Origin: Lachnospiraceae bacterium
GTDB lineage: Bacteria > Bacillota > Clostridia > Lachnospirales > Lachnospiraceae
Direction of reading: 5' to 3'
Length of the DNA stretch: 64,000 nt
NCBI GenBank assembly: GCA_021153325.1
Contig: JAGKTQ010000005.1
Location: 1 to 64,000 of the forward strand
Shown: in pieces, positions 35,084 through 44,771 of the stretch
Numbering within the stretch: position 1 is the first letter of the stretch
How the letters are laid out: every line of letters starts with the position of its first letter
Notes under the pieces: model-generated
Told to the model about the DNA's origin: nothing
Seen by the model: the letters and a program-made list of their open reading frames with translations, nothing else
Database searches by the model: none
Program-made: the position numbers and the translations under genes

Positions 35084-35992
35084 CTACCATTTTTTACTTG
35101 TTTTTGCCTGATTATTTACTTGTTCGATATAATAATCGAGCAGATTGAAAAGAAAACTATCCAGACGTTCAAAATGAAAACCTTTTTCCTCTGCCTTCTG
35201 TGTATTTAAACAGTATGCCGGTGTTCCATTGTAAGGTGCCTGATTCTGTCCTGCATCTTCTTTTAACAGAATCGCCTTTTTGCCAGTCTTCTCTTCCACA
35301 TAATGTAAAATCTGCTCTATACTGACCGTTCCACTATTGGCAGCATTAAAACTGCCCGTTTCCTTGTTTTCTACCATCCATGCCAGAAATGAACCTGCAT
35401 CCTCTGCACGGATAAAACTCATGGAAGCCTTAGCATTATCAATATACATCGGCGTTTCGTTCATCACATTTTCTACATAAAAATAAAGTCTTTTTGTATA
35501 GTCCTCTTCGCCGATTACAAATGGAAAGCGCACTGCCGCTGCATTCACATTCTGATATTTTTGAAACAAAGCAGCCTCTGCCTGTCTTTTTATTTCATCA
35601 TAAGGAGCATCCGGTCTTTCATACCATTTCAAAGGATATACAAGTGGATCAAATTCTTCTTCCTTCATACCGATATGGAAGTCATCCAGTGGATATACTG
35701 ACATCGTTGAAGTCATAACATATCTTTTGCATTTTGCCACATCCAAAAGTTTTTTAACATCATTAGATGCATAACAGATATTATCACAAATACAGTCATA
35801 CTCCTTATCCTTAAAGATTTCACTAAGACTACTGCTATCACATCTTTCCACGATCAAACGCTTCACTCTGTTTCCAAAATGGTCCTTTGCAAGTCCTCTT
35901 GTTGCGATCGTCACATCATGCCCATTTTCCAAAAGTCTTTCCACTAAATGTACCCCAAAAAAACGAGTTCCACCGAATACCAAAACCTTCAT
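35084..35992 (-). CDS. NAD-dependent epimerase/dehydratase family protein
   Basis: Extended short-chain dehydrogenase with the nucleotide motif VLVFGGTRFFGVHLV at residues 3-17 and a likely catalytic Tyr/Lys pair in YDEIKRQAE, preceded by STMSVYP. The middle segment RFPFVIGEEDYTKRL is typical of the group. The substrate is unknown; sugar-nucleotide-like compounds are usual. 302 residues. No sugar-pathway neighbour is present. Confidence 0.85.
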   Translation of the reverse strand: MKVLVFGGTRFFGVHLVERLLENGHDVTIATRGLAKDHFGNRVKRLIVERCDSSSLSEIFKDKEYDCICDNICYASNDVKKLLDVAKCKRYVMTSTMSVYPLDDFHIGMKEEEFDPLVYPLKWYERPDAPYDEIKRQAEAALFQKYQNVNAAAVRFPFVIGEEDYTKRLYFYVENVMNETPMYIDNAKASMSFIRAEDAGSFLAWMVENKETGSFNAANSGTVSIEQILHYVEEKTGKKAILLKEDAGQNQAPYNGTPAYCLNTQKAEEKGFHFERLDSFLFNLLDYYIEQVNNQAKTSKKW

Positions 35993-36037
35993 ACTCCATC
36001 TCCTTTTTATCCAATTGCTTGTCTAAACTTAAACCAA

Positions 36038-36910
36038 TTAATAAGTCAAGATTTCATACCCATCTTCTGTCACCAACACCGTCACTTCCCATTGCGCCGA
36101 CATGGATCCATCCTCCGTATACACAATCCAGCCGCTTTCCTCATCTATAAGAACATCCGGTTTTCCTGCATTGATCATAGGCTCTATCGTAAAGACCATG
36201 CCGGGCACCATAAGCATTTCTGTTTTGCGCGGTCCAATATACGTTATCATTGGTTCTTCATGAAATTCTAATCCAACTCCATGACCTCCAAAATCAAGCA
36301 CAACAGAATATCCTTGTTTCTTAACATAATCCTGTATTGCCTGTCCCATATCCCCAAGAAAATGGTACGGCTGCACTTCAGAAAGTCCTACTTCTATTGC
36401 CTGCTTTGCCACCTCTACAAGTCTTTTGTTCTCCTCATTTACGTTGCCAATACAGAACATGCGGGATGAATCGGAATAATAACCATTATAAATAGTAGAA
36501 ACATCCACATTTACTATATCCCCATCTAAAAGAAAAATATCTTTTGACGGAATGCCATGACACACTTCGTTATTTCTGGATGTACAGACACTTTTTGGGA
36601 ATCCCTCATAATGAAGAGGTGCTGGGATTCCACCAAGCTCTATCGTTTTATCATAGACCATTTTATCAATTTCTTCTGTAGACATTCCTAACTTAATATG
36701 CTCGGCAACATAATCCAGTACTGCTATATTGATCTTACTGCTTTCCCGGATTCCTTCAATTTGCTCCGGATTCTTGATCATTTCTCTATCCGGCACCATA
36801 TGACCAGCCAAAGCATAGGATTCTATTTTTTGATCCATGGCGTAGTGGCACTGTTTATATTTTTTTCCGCTTCCACACCAGCATCTATCGTTTCTTCCTA
36901 ATTTTTCCAT
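36038..36910 (-). CDS. map: Type I methionyl aminopeptidase with N-terminal SEC-C zinc motif
   Basis: Removes the initiator Met from new proteins. The C-terminal 250 residues carry the metal ligands Asp/Asp (VNVDVSTIYNGYYSDSSRMF), His (FGGHGVGLEFHEEP), Glu (FTIEPMI). The N-terminus has an SEC-C motif (GRNDRCWCGSGKKYKQCH), a zinc site thought to bring the enzyme to the ribosome. The ATG at 36910 has AAGGGA upstream; 290 residues. An in-frame ATG ten codons earlier has poorly spaced ribosome site. The extended form is common in Clostridia, often beside a second short Map. Confidence 0.95.
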   Translation of the reverse strand: MEKLGRNDRCWCGSGKKYKQCHYAMDQKIESYALAGHMVPDREMIKNPEQIEGIRESSKINIAVLDYVAEHIKLGMSTEEIDKMVYDKTIELGGIPAPLHYEGFPKSVCTSRNNEVCHGIPSKDIFLLDGDIVNVDVSTIYNGYYSDSSRMFCIGNVNEENKRLVEVAKQAIEVGLSEVQPYHFLGDMGQAIQDYVKKQGYSVVLDFGGHGVGLEFHEEPMITYIGPRKTEMLMVPGMVFTIEPMINAGKPDVLIDEESGWIVYTEDGSMSAQWEVTVLVTEDGYEILTY

Positions 36911-37057
36911 CACATTTCCCTTTTCTTTCGTCTTTTTCATTTCCTATATTACTACATTGTCTCTTACTTTTACAACCGAAAATGATACCGCTTTTTCTGA
37001 CACGCTTTTCCATATTTTTACATAATATATAAGTAACTATACCGGGAGAAAAAATCT

Positions 37058-37978
37058 ATGTATTTGTTCTTTGGTCTTCTGATTCTTTTTTTCATTATTT
37101 GCCTGCTATTTAATTTTCATCGCAGAAAGAAAATTTGCAAAAAAATCTGCTGCATGGATAAAAAGGAAAAATGTGCTACTTTAAACTCTATTACAGAACC
37201 TTTTGGTTTTTCCTACGACGCATACGAGGATCTATTTGTCTCTACTGTCGATGCATGGCAAAAAACGTTTGGCTACTGCCGACTGTACGATGAAGCTGCT
37301 GCTTCCATGAGTATGGTATTCGACTGCGAACCAATATACTTTCCTTACAGAAACAGAACATGGCTGATCGAATTTTGGAAAGGACAGTATGGTATCAATA
37401 CCGGCGCCGAAGTTGGTATTTACTATGCCAATTCTCTCCTAAAAGAAAAAGAACTATCCACTACACTTTTTCAAAGCATTGCAGAGTCTGAAATGCTGCC
37501 TGTTTCCATAAAATTAATAAACGAAAAAGGATGTACTATTTTCAGTTATGCAAAGCCGCACTGGTGGCTTGCCTGTTTCCGTATGGGATTGTATTCTGAG
37601 CCAGAAGATTTACGTTTAAAAATTTCCATCTCTTTCCCAAATGAAGAAATGAGAAACAGCTATATAAACGGTCTGTTTCGTGCCGGCTATCGTGCAGACG
37701 AAATTACGGTCTTTATGCAGACAGTAAGCCTTTGCTTCTCGATACCAAACTCTCCACAGCCGCTTCACTCTTTCCGACACCGCTTAGCGCAATGGCAAAA
37801 TCGATGCTTTGTACGGATTTATCTTTTCTTCACAAGACCATTTTGTCAAACCTTGGATCGGCTCTTATATTTATATTACTTTGCTCCACGAATATTCAGA
37901 AAAGCGCTCTGCTCAAGAAGCCGCAAACGTCACATTCATAAAAAGACTCTTAAAAAGTTTTCCAAAAAAAATTTCTAA
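37058..37978 (+). CDS. DUF4474-like membrane-anchored protein of unknown function
   Basis: One N-terminal membrane segment (residues about 2-18, LFFGLLILFFIICLLFNF), a short basic stretch with Cys residues, then a globular domain (about 45-190) with FGFSYDAYEDLFVSTVDAWQ, PIYFPYRNRTWLIEFWKGQY and GAEVGIYY that I believe is the DUF4474 domain of Clostridia. The C-terminal part is Arg/Phe/Tyr-rich and basic (LDRLLYLYYFAPR). 306 residues. GGGAG ribosome site. Single plus-strand gene between minus-strand genes. Function unknown. Confidence 0.75.
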   Translation: MYLFFGLLILFFIICLLFNFHRRKKICKKICCMDKKEKCATLNSITEPFGFSYDAYEDLFVSTVDAWQKTFGYCRLYDEAAASMSMVFDCEPIYFPYRNRTWLIEFWKGQYGINTGAEVGIYYANSLLKEKELSTTLFQSIAESEMLPVSIKLINEKGCTIFSYAKPHWWLACFRMGLYSEPEDLRLKISISFPNEEMRNSYINGLFRAGYRADEITVFMQTVSLCFSIPNSPQPLHSFRHRLAQWQNRCFVRIYLFFTRPFCQTLDRLLYLYYFAPRIFRKALCSRSRKRHIHKKTLKKFSKKNF

Positions 37979-37983
37979 ATGAA

Positions 37984-38040
37984 AAACCCATCAAATCTCC
38001 TGTTTCATAGAAACATTCTGATCTGATGGGTTTCTTTTTT
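37984..38040. terminator. Terminator between DUF4474-like and CarD-like genes
   Basis: AAACCCATCA and TGATGGGTTT form a 10-pair outer stem around a small GTTTC/GAAAC hairpin, followed by TCTTTTTT on the plus strand. Confidence 0.8.
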
Positions 38041-38043
38041 CCT

Positions 38044-38556
38044 TTAGGATAAAATTAGAATTCCAAGTTTTTCCTCAATATAATGCTGCACATCCTTCTT
38101 ACTCATTTGAAGTGCGATCGCCAATTCTGAATACAGATTTTCTTCTGCCTGTTTTAAGTATCTTTCATCAGTAGCTGCAAATTTCTTCCCCTGTGCCTGC
38201 TTTTCTTCTCTTCTCGCATACAAAGTTTTGATCACTCTGATATACTGCTCGCATTCACAGCTTCTGATACATTCTTTATACTTTTCTTCTCTGATCTTCT
38301 CATTTTGAAAATATAATTCTTCCATTTCGGGTATATGCTCTATAAGCTCTACTGCCTGCTCTTTTGAAAGTACTTTTCGCATCACCGTTTTGGTGCTGTC
38401 GACCGGAGTAAAGATCGTACTACTCTTTTGGTTATACGGAGTCAGAACATAAAACAACTTATCCTTTGGTATTCCACTCATATTCATCTTTTTCACATCT
38501 GTTACTTCACATACTCCGTTTGCCCCATATACGATATACTCACCTTTATCAAACAT
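38044..38556 (-). CDS. CarD/CdnL-family RNA polymerase-binding regulator
   Basis: N-terminal CarD_CdnL_TRCF domain (MFDKGEYIVYGANGVCEVTDV and LFYVLTPY), the fold that binds the RNA polymerase beta subunit, followed by an all-helical DNA-contacting domain (ALQMSKKDVQHYIEEKL). Mycobacterial CarD stabilises open complexes at rRNA promoters; clostridial members are less studied. 170 residues. GGAGATGAG ribosome site. Monocistronic between terminators. A plausible promoter (CTGACG, 18 bases, TACAAT) lies about 70 bases upstream. Confidence 0.9.
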   Translation of the reverse strand: MFDKGEYIVYGANGVCEVTDVKKMNMSGIPKDKLFYVLTPYNQKSSTIFTPVDSTKTVMRKVLSKEQAVELIEHIPEMEELYFQNEKIREEKYKECIRSCECEQYIRVIKTLYARREEKQAQGKKFAATDERYLKQAEENLYSELAIALQMSKKDVQHYIEEKLGILILS

Positions 38557-38790
38557 CTTTTCTCATCTCCATCTCTGCCTAAAGCAGCTTGCCATTACTT
38601 GTTAACTGAAATATCCTTCTGTTTCCGTAATACAATTGTAACATTTTTAAATCTTTTTCGTCAGCTTTTCTTTTGGTTTTTCCGCAATTTCGTTAATACT
38701 GCCAATTTTTTGTGTCCTCTTTTTTGTGCAGTTTTTCGTAATAAATATTCTTGACTTCTCATTACGCACACACACTTCAGAATTTAGTAA

Positions 38791-38831
38791 AAAAAGAACA
38801 GTAAACCGTTACACTATCTACTGCTCTTTTT
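38791..38831 (-). terminator. Terminator after the hybrid histidine kinase gene
   Basis: On the minus strand AAAAAGAGCAGTA pairs with TACTGTTCTTTTT (one G-U), followed by a run of seven T. Confidence 0.75.
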
Positions 38832-38845
38832 CACTATATTTTTAA

Positions 38846-41077
38846 TTATTCGTAGTGAATCAGCTCCCTAGGAAGGTATTTTTCTACTATATTTTCTAAG
38901 AGCTGTCCATCAATAGGTTTTGACATATAATCGTCAAATCCTTTTTCTAAAAACATTTCTCTGGAACCAACGATTGCATTTGCTGTAAGTACAATAACAA
39001 CTGCTTTTTCAGAAGCATTGCTTGATTCTTTTCTTAACGCTTCCAAAGTTTCGATACCATCCATTTCCGGCATCATATGATCAAGAAAAATAATATGGTA
39101 TGATGTCCTTGTCGCCTTTTCTATACATTCTTTTCCACTTGTAGCAGTATCTACATGCACCTTAATACGCTTCAATAACGCTTTCACTACTGTAATGTTG
39201 ATTGCCGTATCGTCTACTACAAGAATCCTTGCACCCTCCGCAGTAAAATGTTCCTTAACTACCTTTTTCTCCAATTGGCCTTTTTCCCAGTCCAATATTG
39301 CATTCTTACCGTGAATTGTCTTTTCTGACATCACTTTTTGTTCCACGACTGTTTCAAACATAGACCCTTTTCCAAATTCACTTTCTACTCTCGTACTACC
39401 GTGCATCAATTCTGCAAGCTGGCGAACAATGGAAAGACCAAGTCCTGTTCCTTCAATGTTGTGATTCTTTTCCTCATTAACACGATTAAACGCCTGAAAG
39501 AGTCTTCCCTTATCTTCCTCCTTAATACCAATGCCTGTATCTTTAACCTGAATGACCAACTGCATTTTATCTTCCATTCGCTCTCCTGCTTTTATGTACA
39601 GACATACACTACCTTTTTCTGTATATTTTATAGCATTGTTGATCAGGTTCGTAATGATCTGCTTCACTCGCATTTCATCCCCATACAGCTCGTAAGGAAG
39701 TCCCTCTTCCAGTTCTATTTGGAACGCAAGTCCCTTTCTTTCTGCCTTTGACATAAGAACATTACGAATATCACGTACCATCTCTAATACATTATATTCT
39801 TTTTCTACAATTTCCATTTTACCGGATTCAATCTTAGAAAAATCTAAAATCTCATTGACCAGATTCAACAGCGTTTTTCCAGCTTTTCCAATATCTTCCG
39901 CATAACGCCTGATTTCAGAAGATTCACACTCTCTCAAAATCATTTCATCCAAACCAAGCACTGCATTGATTGGTGTCCGTATTTCATGGCTGATCTGTGC
40001 AAGTATTTTGCTTTTTGCTTCATTTGCTGCATCTGCACGTTTTCTTTCCTGTTCCAATTCGTGTATCATCTGCATTTTTTCACTCAGATTATTTACCAGT
40101 ACAAGGAAGCCTATCGATTCCTTATATTCATCCAGTATCGGAACTGTACTTACATTACAATATGCCCCATTATTTCTGCATATGGTTTCAATTTCTGTTT
40201 TTTTATCTACGGAGTAAAACTCTTTGTTTTGCGCGTCAAACAATTTCTCCAGTGTCATATCCTCAAACTGCTCCGGCAAATCAAAAAAGCTTTTTCCTGT
40301 CTCGTTGACAATACAGAGTTTTTTACTATTATCATAAACAAGCAATGGTTCTTTTACATAGGAATAAATAAATTCCGACATATTCTCAATCGTCAGCTGC
40401 GACTTATTATAAAAAAGAACCGTGCTATATAATAGAACCGCGCCAAAAAACTGCCCCAGTGTACTTCCCGGGAATGCCAAATAACCAAACTGTGGCATGA
40501 TCGTATCAAATATCATGCCTATACCGGTAATATTGACACACATTAAAAGCTTTTTACCCATGGCACGCTCTTTTTTGCGTTTGCCCTGCTTTATCATGCT
40601 CCATACTAATATGTACAAAAAAACACATATGGCAACACAATAAATCGAATATAAATTGTTCCAGAATCCCGATGTCAGCTTATAATACATACTACCGTTT
40701 TTCACAAAAAAGGTAGCACTTTGCTCGTCACCTGTAAGTACCGCTAATGGAATACCTAAAACAATACTGAACAAGTACATGAACCTCTTAAAAGCAGCAG
40801 ATATATTTGTCCAATGGCTTGCAAGCACAATGACAAGAGACAGAAAGGCAAATACACCATACTGTCCTATACTTCTCCATATTCTTGCCGCCTCTATATT
40901 TGATTGTGCAAAAAGCATGGAATAACAAAAACTCCAAATACTACTGGAAAGCAACACCATGCCCATATAGAAATTTTCCCATTGCTTTCTGTTTTCCGGT
41001 TTCATCATATGCATGAACAAATAAAATGTAATGCATGACATACCGAACAATATGTATGAAATTACCGTACTATACAT
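38846..41077 (-). CDS. Hybrid sensor histidine kinase with 7TM sensor and receiver domain
   Basis: Seven hydrophobic segments at residues about 1-225 form an N-terminal 7TM sensor, then a PAS-like domain (about 235-345), HisKA with AQISHEIRTPINAVLG (His near 363), HATPase with IKYTEKG, DTGIGIKEEDKG and GTGLGLSIV, and a C-terminal receiver (from about 617: ARILVVDDTAIN, acceptor Asp near 667 in FLDHMMPEMDG, KP near the end). The ATG at 41077 has AGGTG upstream; a GTG three codons earlier is possible. 743 residues. No partner regulator is adjacent, so output goes through an unlinked phosphotransfer protein. The ligand is unknown. Confidence 0.92.
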   Translation of the reverse strand: MYSTVISYILFGMSCITFYLFMHMMKPENRKQWENFYMGMVLLSSSIWSFCYSMLFAQSNIEAARIWRSIGQYGVFAFLSLVIVLASHWTNISAAFKRFMYLFSIVLGIPLAVLTGDEQSATFFVKNGSMYYKLTSGFWNNLYSIYCVAICVFLYILVWSMIKQGKRKKERAMGKKLLMCVNITGIGMIFDTIMPQFGYLAFPGSTLGQFFGAVLLYSTVLFYNKSQLTIENMSEFIYSYVKEPLLVYDNSKKLCIVNETGKSFFDLPEQFEDMTLEKLFDAQNKEFYSVDKKTEIETICRNNGAYCNVSTVPILDEYKESIGFLVLVNNLSEKMQMIHELEQERKRADAANEAKSKILAQISHEIRTPINAVLGLDEMILRECESSEIRRYAEDIGKAGKTLLNLVNEILDFSKIESGKMEIVEKEYNVLEMVRDIRNVLMSKAERKGLAFQIELEEGLPYELYGDEMRVKQIITNLINNAIKYTEKGSVCLYIKAGERMEDKMQLVIQVKDTGIGIKEEDKGRLFQAFNRVNEEKNHNIEGTGLGLSIVRQLAELMHGSTRVESEFGKGSMFETVVEQKVMSEKTIHGKNAILDWEKGQLEKKVVKEHFTAEGARILVVDDTAINITVVKALLKRIKVHVDTATSGKECIEKATRTSYHIIFLDHMMPEMDGIETLEALRKESSNASEKAVVIVLTANAIVGSREMFLEKGFDDYMSKPIDGQLLENIVEKYLPRELIHYE

Positions 41078-41113
41078 AAGCATCACCTAATTTAGAAATT
41101 GTCTTTTACTTTC

Positions 41114-42019
41114 TTATAACTCGTACGGAGTCACCTGGTATACATAATAGTTGAGCCAATTACTGTACAGATTATTGCTATGAGCTCTCCATTGTAATAA
41201 TGGCCTCTGTGTAGGATCGTCGTTTGGATAATAGTTTCTTGGAATCGTGATCGGAAGACCTTTTCCAAGATCTCTTTTATATTCTGTATCCAAAGTCATA
41301 CGGTCATACTCAGGATGTCCCATGACGAATATCTGTCTGCCTTCCTCTGCAATTGCAAGCAGTACCCCTACTTCATCCGATTCTGCCAATATCTTTAATG
41401 CAGAACAATTTACAATATCTTCTTTATCTACCGTTGTATGACGGCTGTTCGGAGCCAGAAAGATATCATCAAAGCCTCTTACAAGCGGTACTTTTCTATT
41501 TAACACACGGAACGGATAAACTCCGAACATTTTTTCCGGCAACAGCTTTTTATCAATTCCATAATGATAGTATAATGCTGCCTGTGCGCCCCAGCAAATA
41601 TGCAAAGTGGATGTCACGTTCTTTTTTGTCCACTCCATGACCTTACAAATTTCTTCCCAATAATCCACCTGTTCAAAAGGCATCTGTTCTACCGGCGCAC
41701 CGGTAATGATCATTCCGTCAAATTTCATTTCTTTGATTTCATCAAAAGTATTATAAAATTTATTCAAATGATTCGTAGATGTATTTTGTGAAACATGACT
41801 GGTCATATTCAAAAATGTCACATCGATCTGCAACGGCGTATTAGAAAGTGCACGCAAAAGCTGCAATTCTGTTTCCTGTTTTAATGGCATTAAGTTCAAT
41901 ATACATACTTTCAACGGACGAATGTCCTGATGAATTGCCCTATTTTCATCCATTACAAATATATTTTCATTCTCTAAAATTTCCAATGCCGGTAAATCGC
42001 TCTGTGTTTTAATTGGCAT
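41114..42019 (-). CDS. metA: Homoserine O-acetyltransferase (MetA-type)
   Basis: Activates homoserine for methionine synthesis. MetA fold of the class I glutamine amidotransferase type, catalytic Cys 142 in HICWGAQAALYYH, His near 235 in MGHPEYD. Position 111 is Glu (GAPVEQM, residues 107-113) where E. coli succinyl-using MetA has Gly; Glu there is known to select acetyl-CoA, so O-acetyl-homoserine is predicted. 301 residues. GGAGGG ribosome site. No SAM or T-box riboswitch is seen upstream; it lies 15 bases after ligA. Confidence 0.93.
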   Translation of the reverse strand: MPIKTQSDLPALEILENENIFVMDENRAIHQDIRPLKVCILNLMPLKQETELQLLRALSNTPLQIDVTFLNMTSHVSQNTSTNHLNKFYNTFDEIKEMKFDGMIITGAPVEQMPFEQVDYWEEICKVMEWTKKNVTSTLHICWGAQAALYYHYGIDKKLLPEKMFGVYPFRVLNRKVPLVRGFDDIFLAPNSRHTTVDKEDIVNCSALKILAESDEVGVLLAIAEEGRQIFVMGHPEYDRMTLDTEYKRDLGKGLPITIPRNYYPNDDPTQRPLLQWRAHSNNLYSNWLNYYVYQVTPYEL

Positions 42020-42034
42020 ATTTATCCCTCCAAT

Positions 42035-43993
42035 TTATTCTAAATATTGATTCATAAATTCCTCTTCTGAAACGATTGGAACATTTAATTCTTTTGCTTT
42101 TTTATTTTTTCCTGATGTAGAAGTAATGTCATTATTGATAAGACAGACTGTCTTTCCTGTAACACTTCCGGTCACTTTTCCGCCTCTCTTTTCAATTTCT
42201 TCTTTTAAAGCATCCCGATTCGGAAAATGATTTAAGCTTCCTGTAATAACAAAAGCTTTCCCTGCAAGGTTCTGCTCTCCTTCTTCTTTTACCTCTTCTA
42301 AATATAGTTCCTTAAGCAAAGCATCCAACTGCTCATTATTGGTTGTATCTTGAAAATACTCATAAAAGGCAGTAGCAATAATTTCACCAACACCATCGAT
42401 CTGGCTTAATTCTTCCACATCGGCATGCCGCATTTTTTCCAGATCAAAGTGAAAATATTTGCAAAGCATCTTCGCATTCGCTACTCCGATATTCGCAATA
42501 CCGAGTCCATAAAGAAGTCTCGGCAATGTAGTATTTCTTGCCTTTTCTATGCTGTCAGAAAGGTTTTTGTAAGACTTTTCTCCAAATCCTTCCATCCGAA
42601 CAATTTCATCCTTAAAACGCTCCAGATGAAATAAATCTGCATATTTATGAATATAACCCTTTGCAATAAATTTTTCGAGTGTAGCTTCAGAAAGTCCATC
42701 CATATTTAAGGCATCTCTGCTCACGAACAACGTAAAAGCTTTTATTTTCTTTACTTCGCATTGCGGATTTATGCAATAAAGCATTTTCGCATCCCCGATC
42801 TGTTTTATCTGCGTATTTCCGCCGCAAACCGGACATTGCTCTGGTATTTCTACAGAATCACTCTGGGTCAGATTTTCCGCAATTTGCGGAATGATCATAT
42901 TGGCTTTATAAACCGTGATCCTGTCCCCAATTCCCAGCTTCAATCCTTTTAAAATACTGATATTGTGCACGCTGGCACGGCTTACGGTCGTTCCTTCCAG
43001 CTCAATCGGTTCAAAAATAGCGACCGGATTGATCAGACCCGTCCTGCTTGGACTCCATTCAATTTCTTTTAAAGTCGTTTCCCTTATTTCATCCGCCCAT
43101 TTAAACGCAATGGAATGGCGTGGGAATTTTGCCGTTCTGCCAAGACTCTGTCCATATGCAATATCCTCATAAGTTAAAACCAGTCCATCCGAAGGAATAT
43201 CATAAGTTTCTATTGCCTTTGCAAAATAATCAATCGCTTCTAAAATAGTATCCTTGTTCACTTCTTTATATTCTACTACATCAAAGCCCATCTCAGCCAA
43301 AAAATCAAACTGTTTTTTCTTCGAATTTTCAAAATCCATGCCCTGTGCAGACACCAGATTGAATGCATAGAACCGCACATTACGTTTTGCAGTTATCTCA
43401 CTATTCAATTGTCTGACTGAACCACTGCATAAATTTCTCGGATTTTTATACTTTGCTTCTTCCTCTACAATTTCTGCATTGATCTTTTCAAAATCAGAAT
43501 AAGTAATAACCGCTTCTCCACGTAAGACTAAATCTCCTTCAAAAGGAATCGACATAGGAATATTTTTAAATACTCTGGCATTGTTTGTAATGACTTCTCC
43601 AACTTCTCCATTACCTCTGGTAACTGCTTTTGCAAGTTTTCCTTCATGATAGGAAAGTACGATCGTCAATCCGTCCAGTTTCCAGCTGAGCAATGCTGAC
43701 TTTTCCTGCACCCAGTCCCGCAATTCCTCTCTACTCTTTGTCTTTCCAAGAGAAAGCATGGGTTGTTCATGGCGTTCCTTCGGAAGCTCATCTACGGCTT
43801 CATATCCAACCTTTACGGTCGGGCTATTCGCCAATACCACTCCTGTTTCCTGCTCTAACTGTTCTAATTCATCATACAATTTATCGTATTCATAATTGCT
43901 CATGATTTCCGTGTCTTTTGCATAATAGCTTTCCGCTGCACGGTTCAAAAGTTCTACAAGCTCTTTGATTCTGTCTGCACTTTCTTGTCTCAC
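42035..43993 (-). CDS. ligA: NAD-dependent DNA ligase
   Basis: Seals nicks in replication and repair. Adenylation domain with the AMP-accepting Lys in LLSWKLDGLTIVL (near residue 102), RGNGEVGE, OB fold, four-Cys zinc finger (CPVCGG ... YCINPQC), helix-hairpin-helix repeats (LSQIDGVGEIIA) and C-terminal BRCT (GKAFVITGSLNHFPNRD). The GTG at 43993 has GGAG eight bases upstream; another GTG three codons earlier is too close. 652 residues, normal. Follows the pseudouridine synthase by about 30 bases. Confidence 0.97.
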   Translation of the reverse strand: MRQESADRIKELVELLNRAAESYYAKDTEIMSNYEYDKLYDELEQLEQETGVVLANSPTVKVGYEAVDELPKERHEQPMLSLGKTKSREELRDWVQEKSALLSWKLDGLTIVLSYHEGKLAKAVTRGNGEVGEVITNNARVFKNIPMSIPFEGDLVLRGEAVITYSDFEKINAEIVEEEAKYKNPRNLCSGSVRQLNSEITAKRNVRFYAFNLVSAQGMDFENSKKKQFDFLAEMGFDVVEYKEVNKDTILEAIDYFAKAIETYDIPSDGLVLTYEDIAYGQSLGRTAKFPRHSIAFKWADEIRETTLKEIEWSPSRTGLINPVAIFEPIELEGTTVSRASVHNISILKGLKLGIGDRITVYKANMIIPQIAENLTQSDSVEIPEQCPVCGGNTQIKQIGDAKMLYCINPQCEVKKIKAFTLFVSRDALNMDGLSEATLEKFIAKGYIHKYADLFHLERFKDEIVRMEGFGEKSYKNLSDSIEKARNTTLPRLLYGLGIANIGVANAKMLCKYFHFDLEKMRHADVEELSQIDGVGEIIATAFYEYFQDTTNNEQLDALLKELYLEEVKEEGEQNLAGKAFVITGSLNHFPNRDALKEEIEKRGGKVTGSVTGKTVCLINNDITSTSGKNKKAKELNVPIVSEEEFMNQYLE

Positions 43994-44025
43994 ACTGCAC
44001 ACTCCATTATTTTATATAAAATCTT

Positions 44026-44751
44026 TTAGTCTATATTCATACCAACACTTTTGTACAAAGTTTCCATTTCTTCTACAGTAAGCTCCCGGTACTGTCCCGG
44101 TTTTAATGTTTCTAAACGGATATTCATAATGCGAATCCGTTTTAAACTTTGTACTTCATATCCAAAAGTCTGACACATTCGTCGTATCTGTCGATTCAAT
44201 CCCTGTGTCAAAATAATACGAAAGGTATACTTTCCTAACTTCTCTACTTCGCAGGGACGAGTCTTTTTTTCTAACTCCTTCAACCAGACACCTTTTTCCA
44301 AGCCTGCTTTGAACTCTTCCGTTATTTCCTTATTGACCTTGACTACATATTCTTTTTCATGACGATTTGCCCCCCGCATCATATGATCGATCAAATCCCC
44401 ATCATTCGTCATGATCATAAGTCCTTCCGAATCTTTATCCAGTCTGCCTGCATAAGTAACGCGTACCGGATAATTGAAAGAATCCGTAATTTTTTTCTCC
44501 GCATGTTTATCTTTTTCTGTACATGTCACGCCTACCGGCTTATAATAAGCCAATATTTTTTTATCATTCGGAGCATGCAGCATTTTCCCGTTTAAAGCAA
44601 TCCTTTCTTTGCCAGTCACTCTAAGCCCCATTGCTGCTGTCTTGCCATTCACGGTAACTCTGCCTTCTTCAATGAGTTTGTCCGCTTCTCTTCTGGAGCA
44701 GATACCACATTCTGCCAAATATTTATTTAAACGTATTCCTGTCTCTGCCAT
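44026..44751 (-). CDS. RsuA/RluB-family pseudouridine synthase
   Basis: Modifies uridine in ribosomal RNA. N-terminal S4 domain (RLNKYLAECGICSRREADKLI), then catalytic motif GRLDKDSEGLMIMTND with the active Asp, and GLNRQIRRMCQTFGYEVQSL, the RluB/RluE/RluF mark. The ATG at 44751 has AGGAGAAGAT directly upstream. 241 residues. The NKYLAECGICSRREAD and KILAYYKPVGVTCTEKD text resembles the RluF group, but the exact target base cannot be told. Confidence 0.92.
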   Translation of the reverse strand: MAETGIRLNKYLAECGICSRREADKLIEEGRVTVNGKTAAMGLRVTGKERIALNGKMLHAPNDKKILAYYKPVGVTCTEKDKHAEKKITDSFNYPVRVTYAGRLDKDSEGLMIMTNDGDLIDHMMRGANRHEKEYVVKVNKEITEEFKAGLEKGVWLKELEKKTRPCEVEKLGKYTFRIILTQGLNRQIRRMCQTFGYEVQSLKRIRIMNIRLETLKPGQYRELTVEEMETLYKSVGMNID

Positions 44752-44771
44752 ATCTTCTCCTGCTGCCATTC

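Noticed and set aside
37732..37941. Possible frameshift at the end of the DUF4474-like gene
   Set aside because: An alternative frame is open there, but the main frame keeps a plausible Arg/Tyr-rich C-terminus typical of the group up to its stop.
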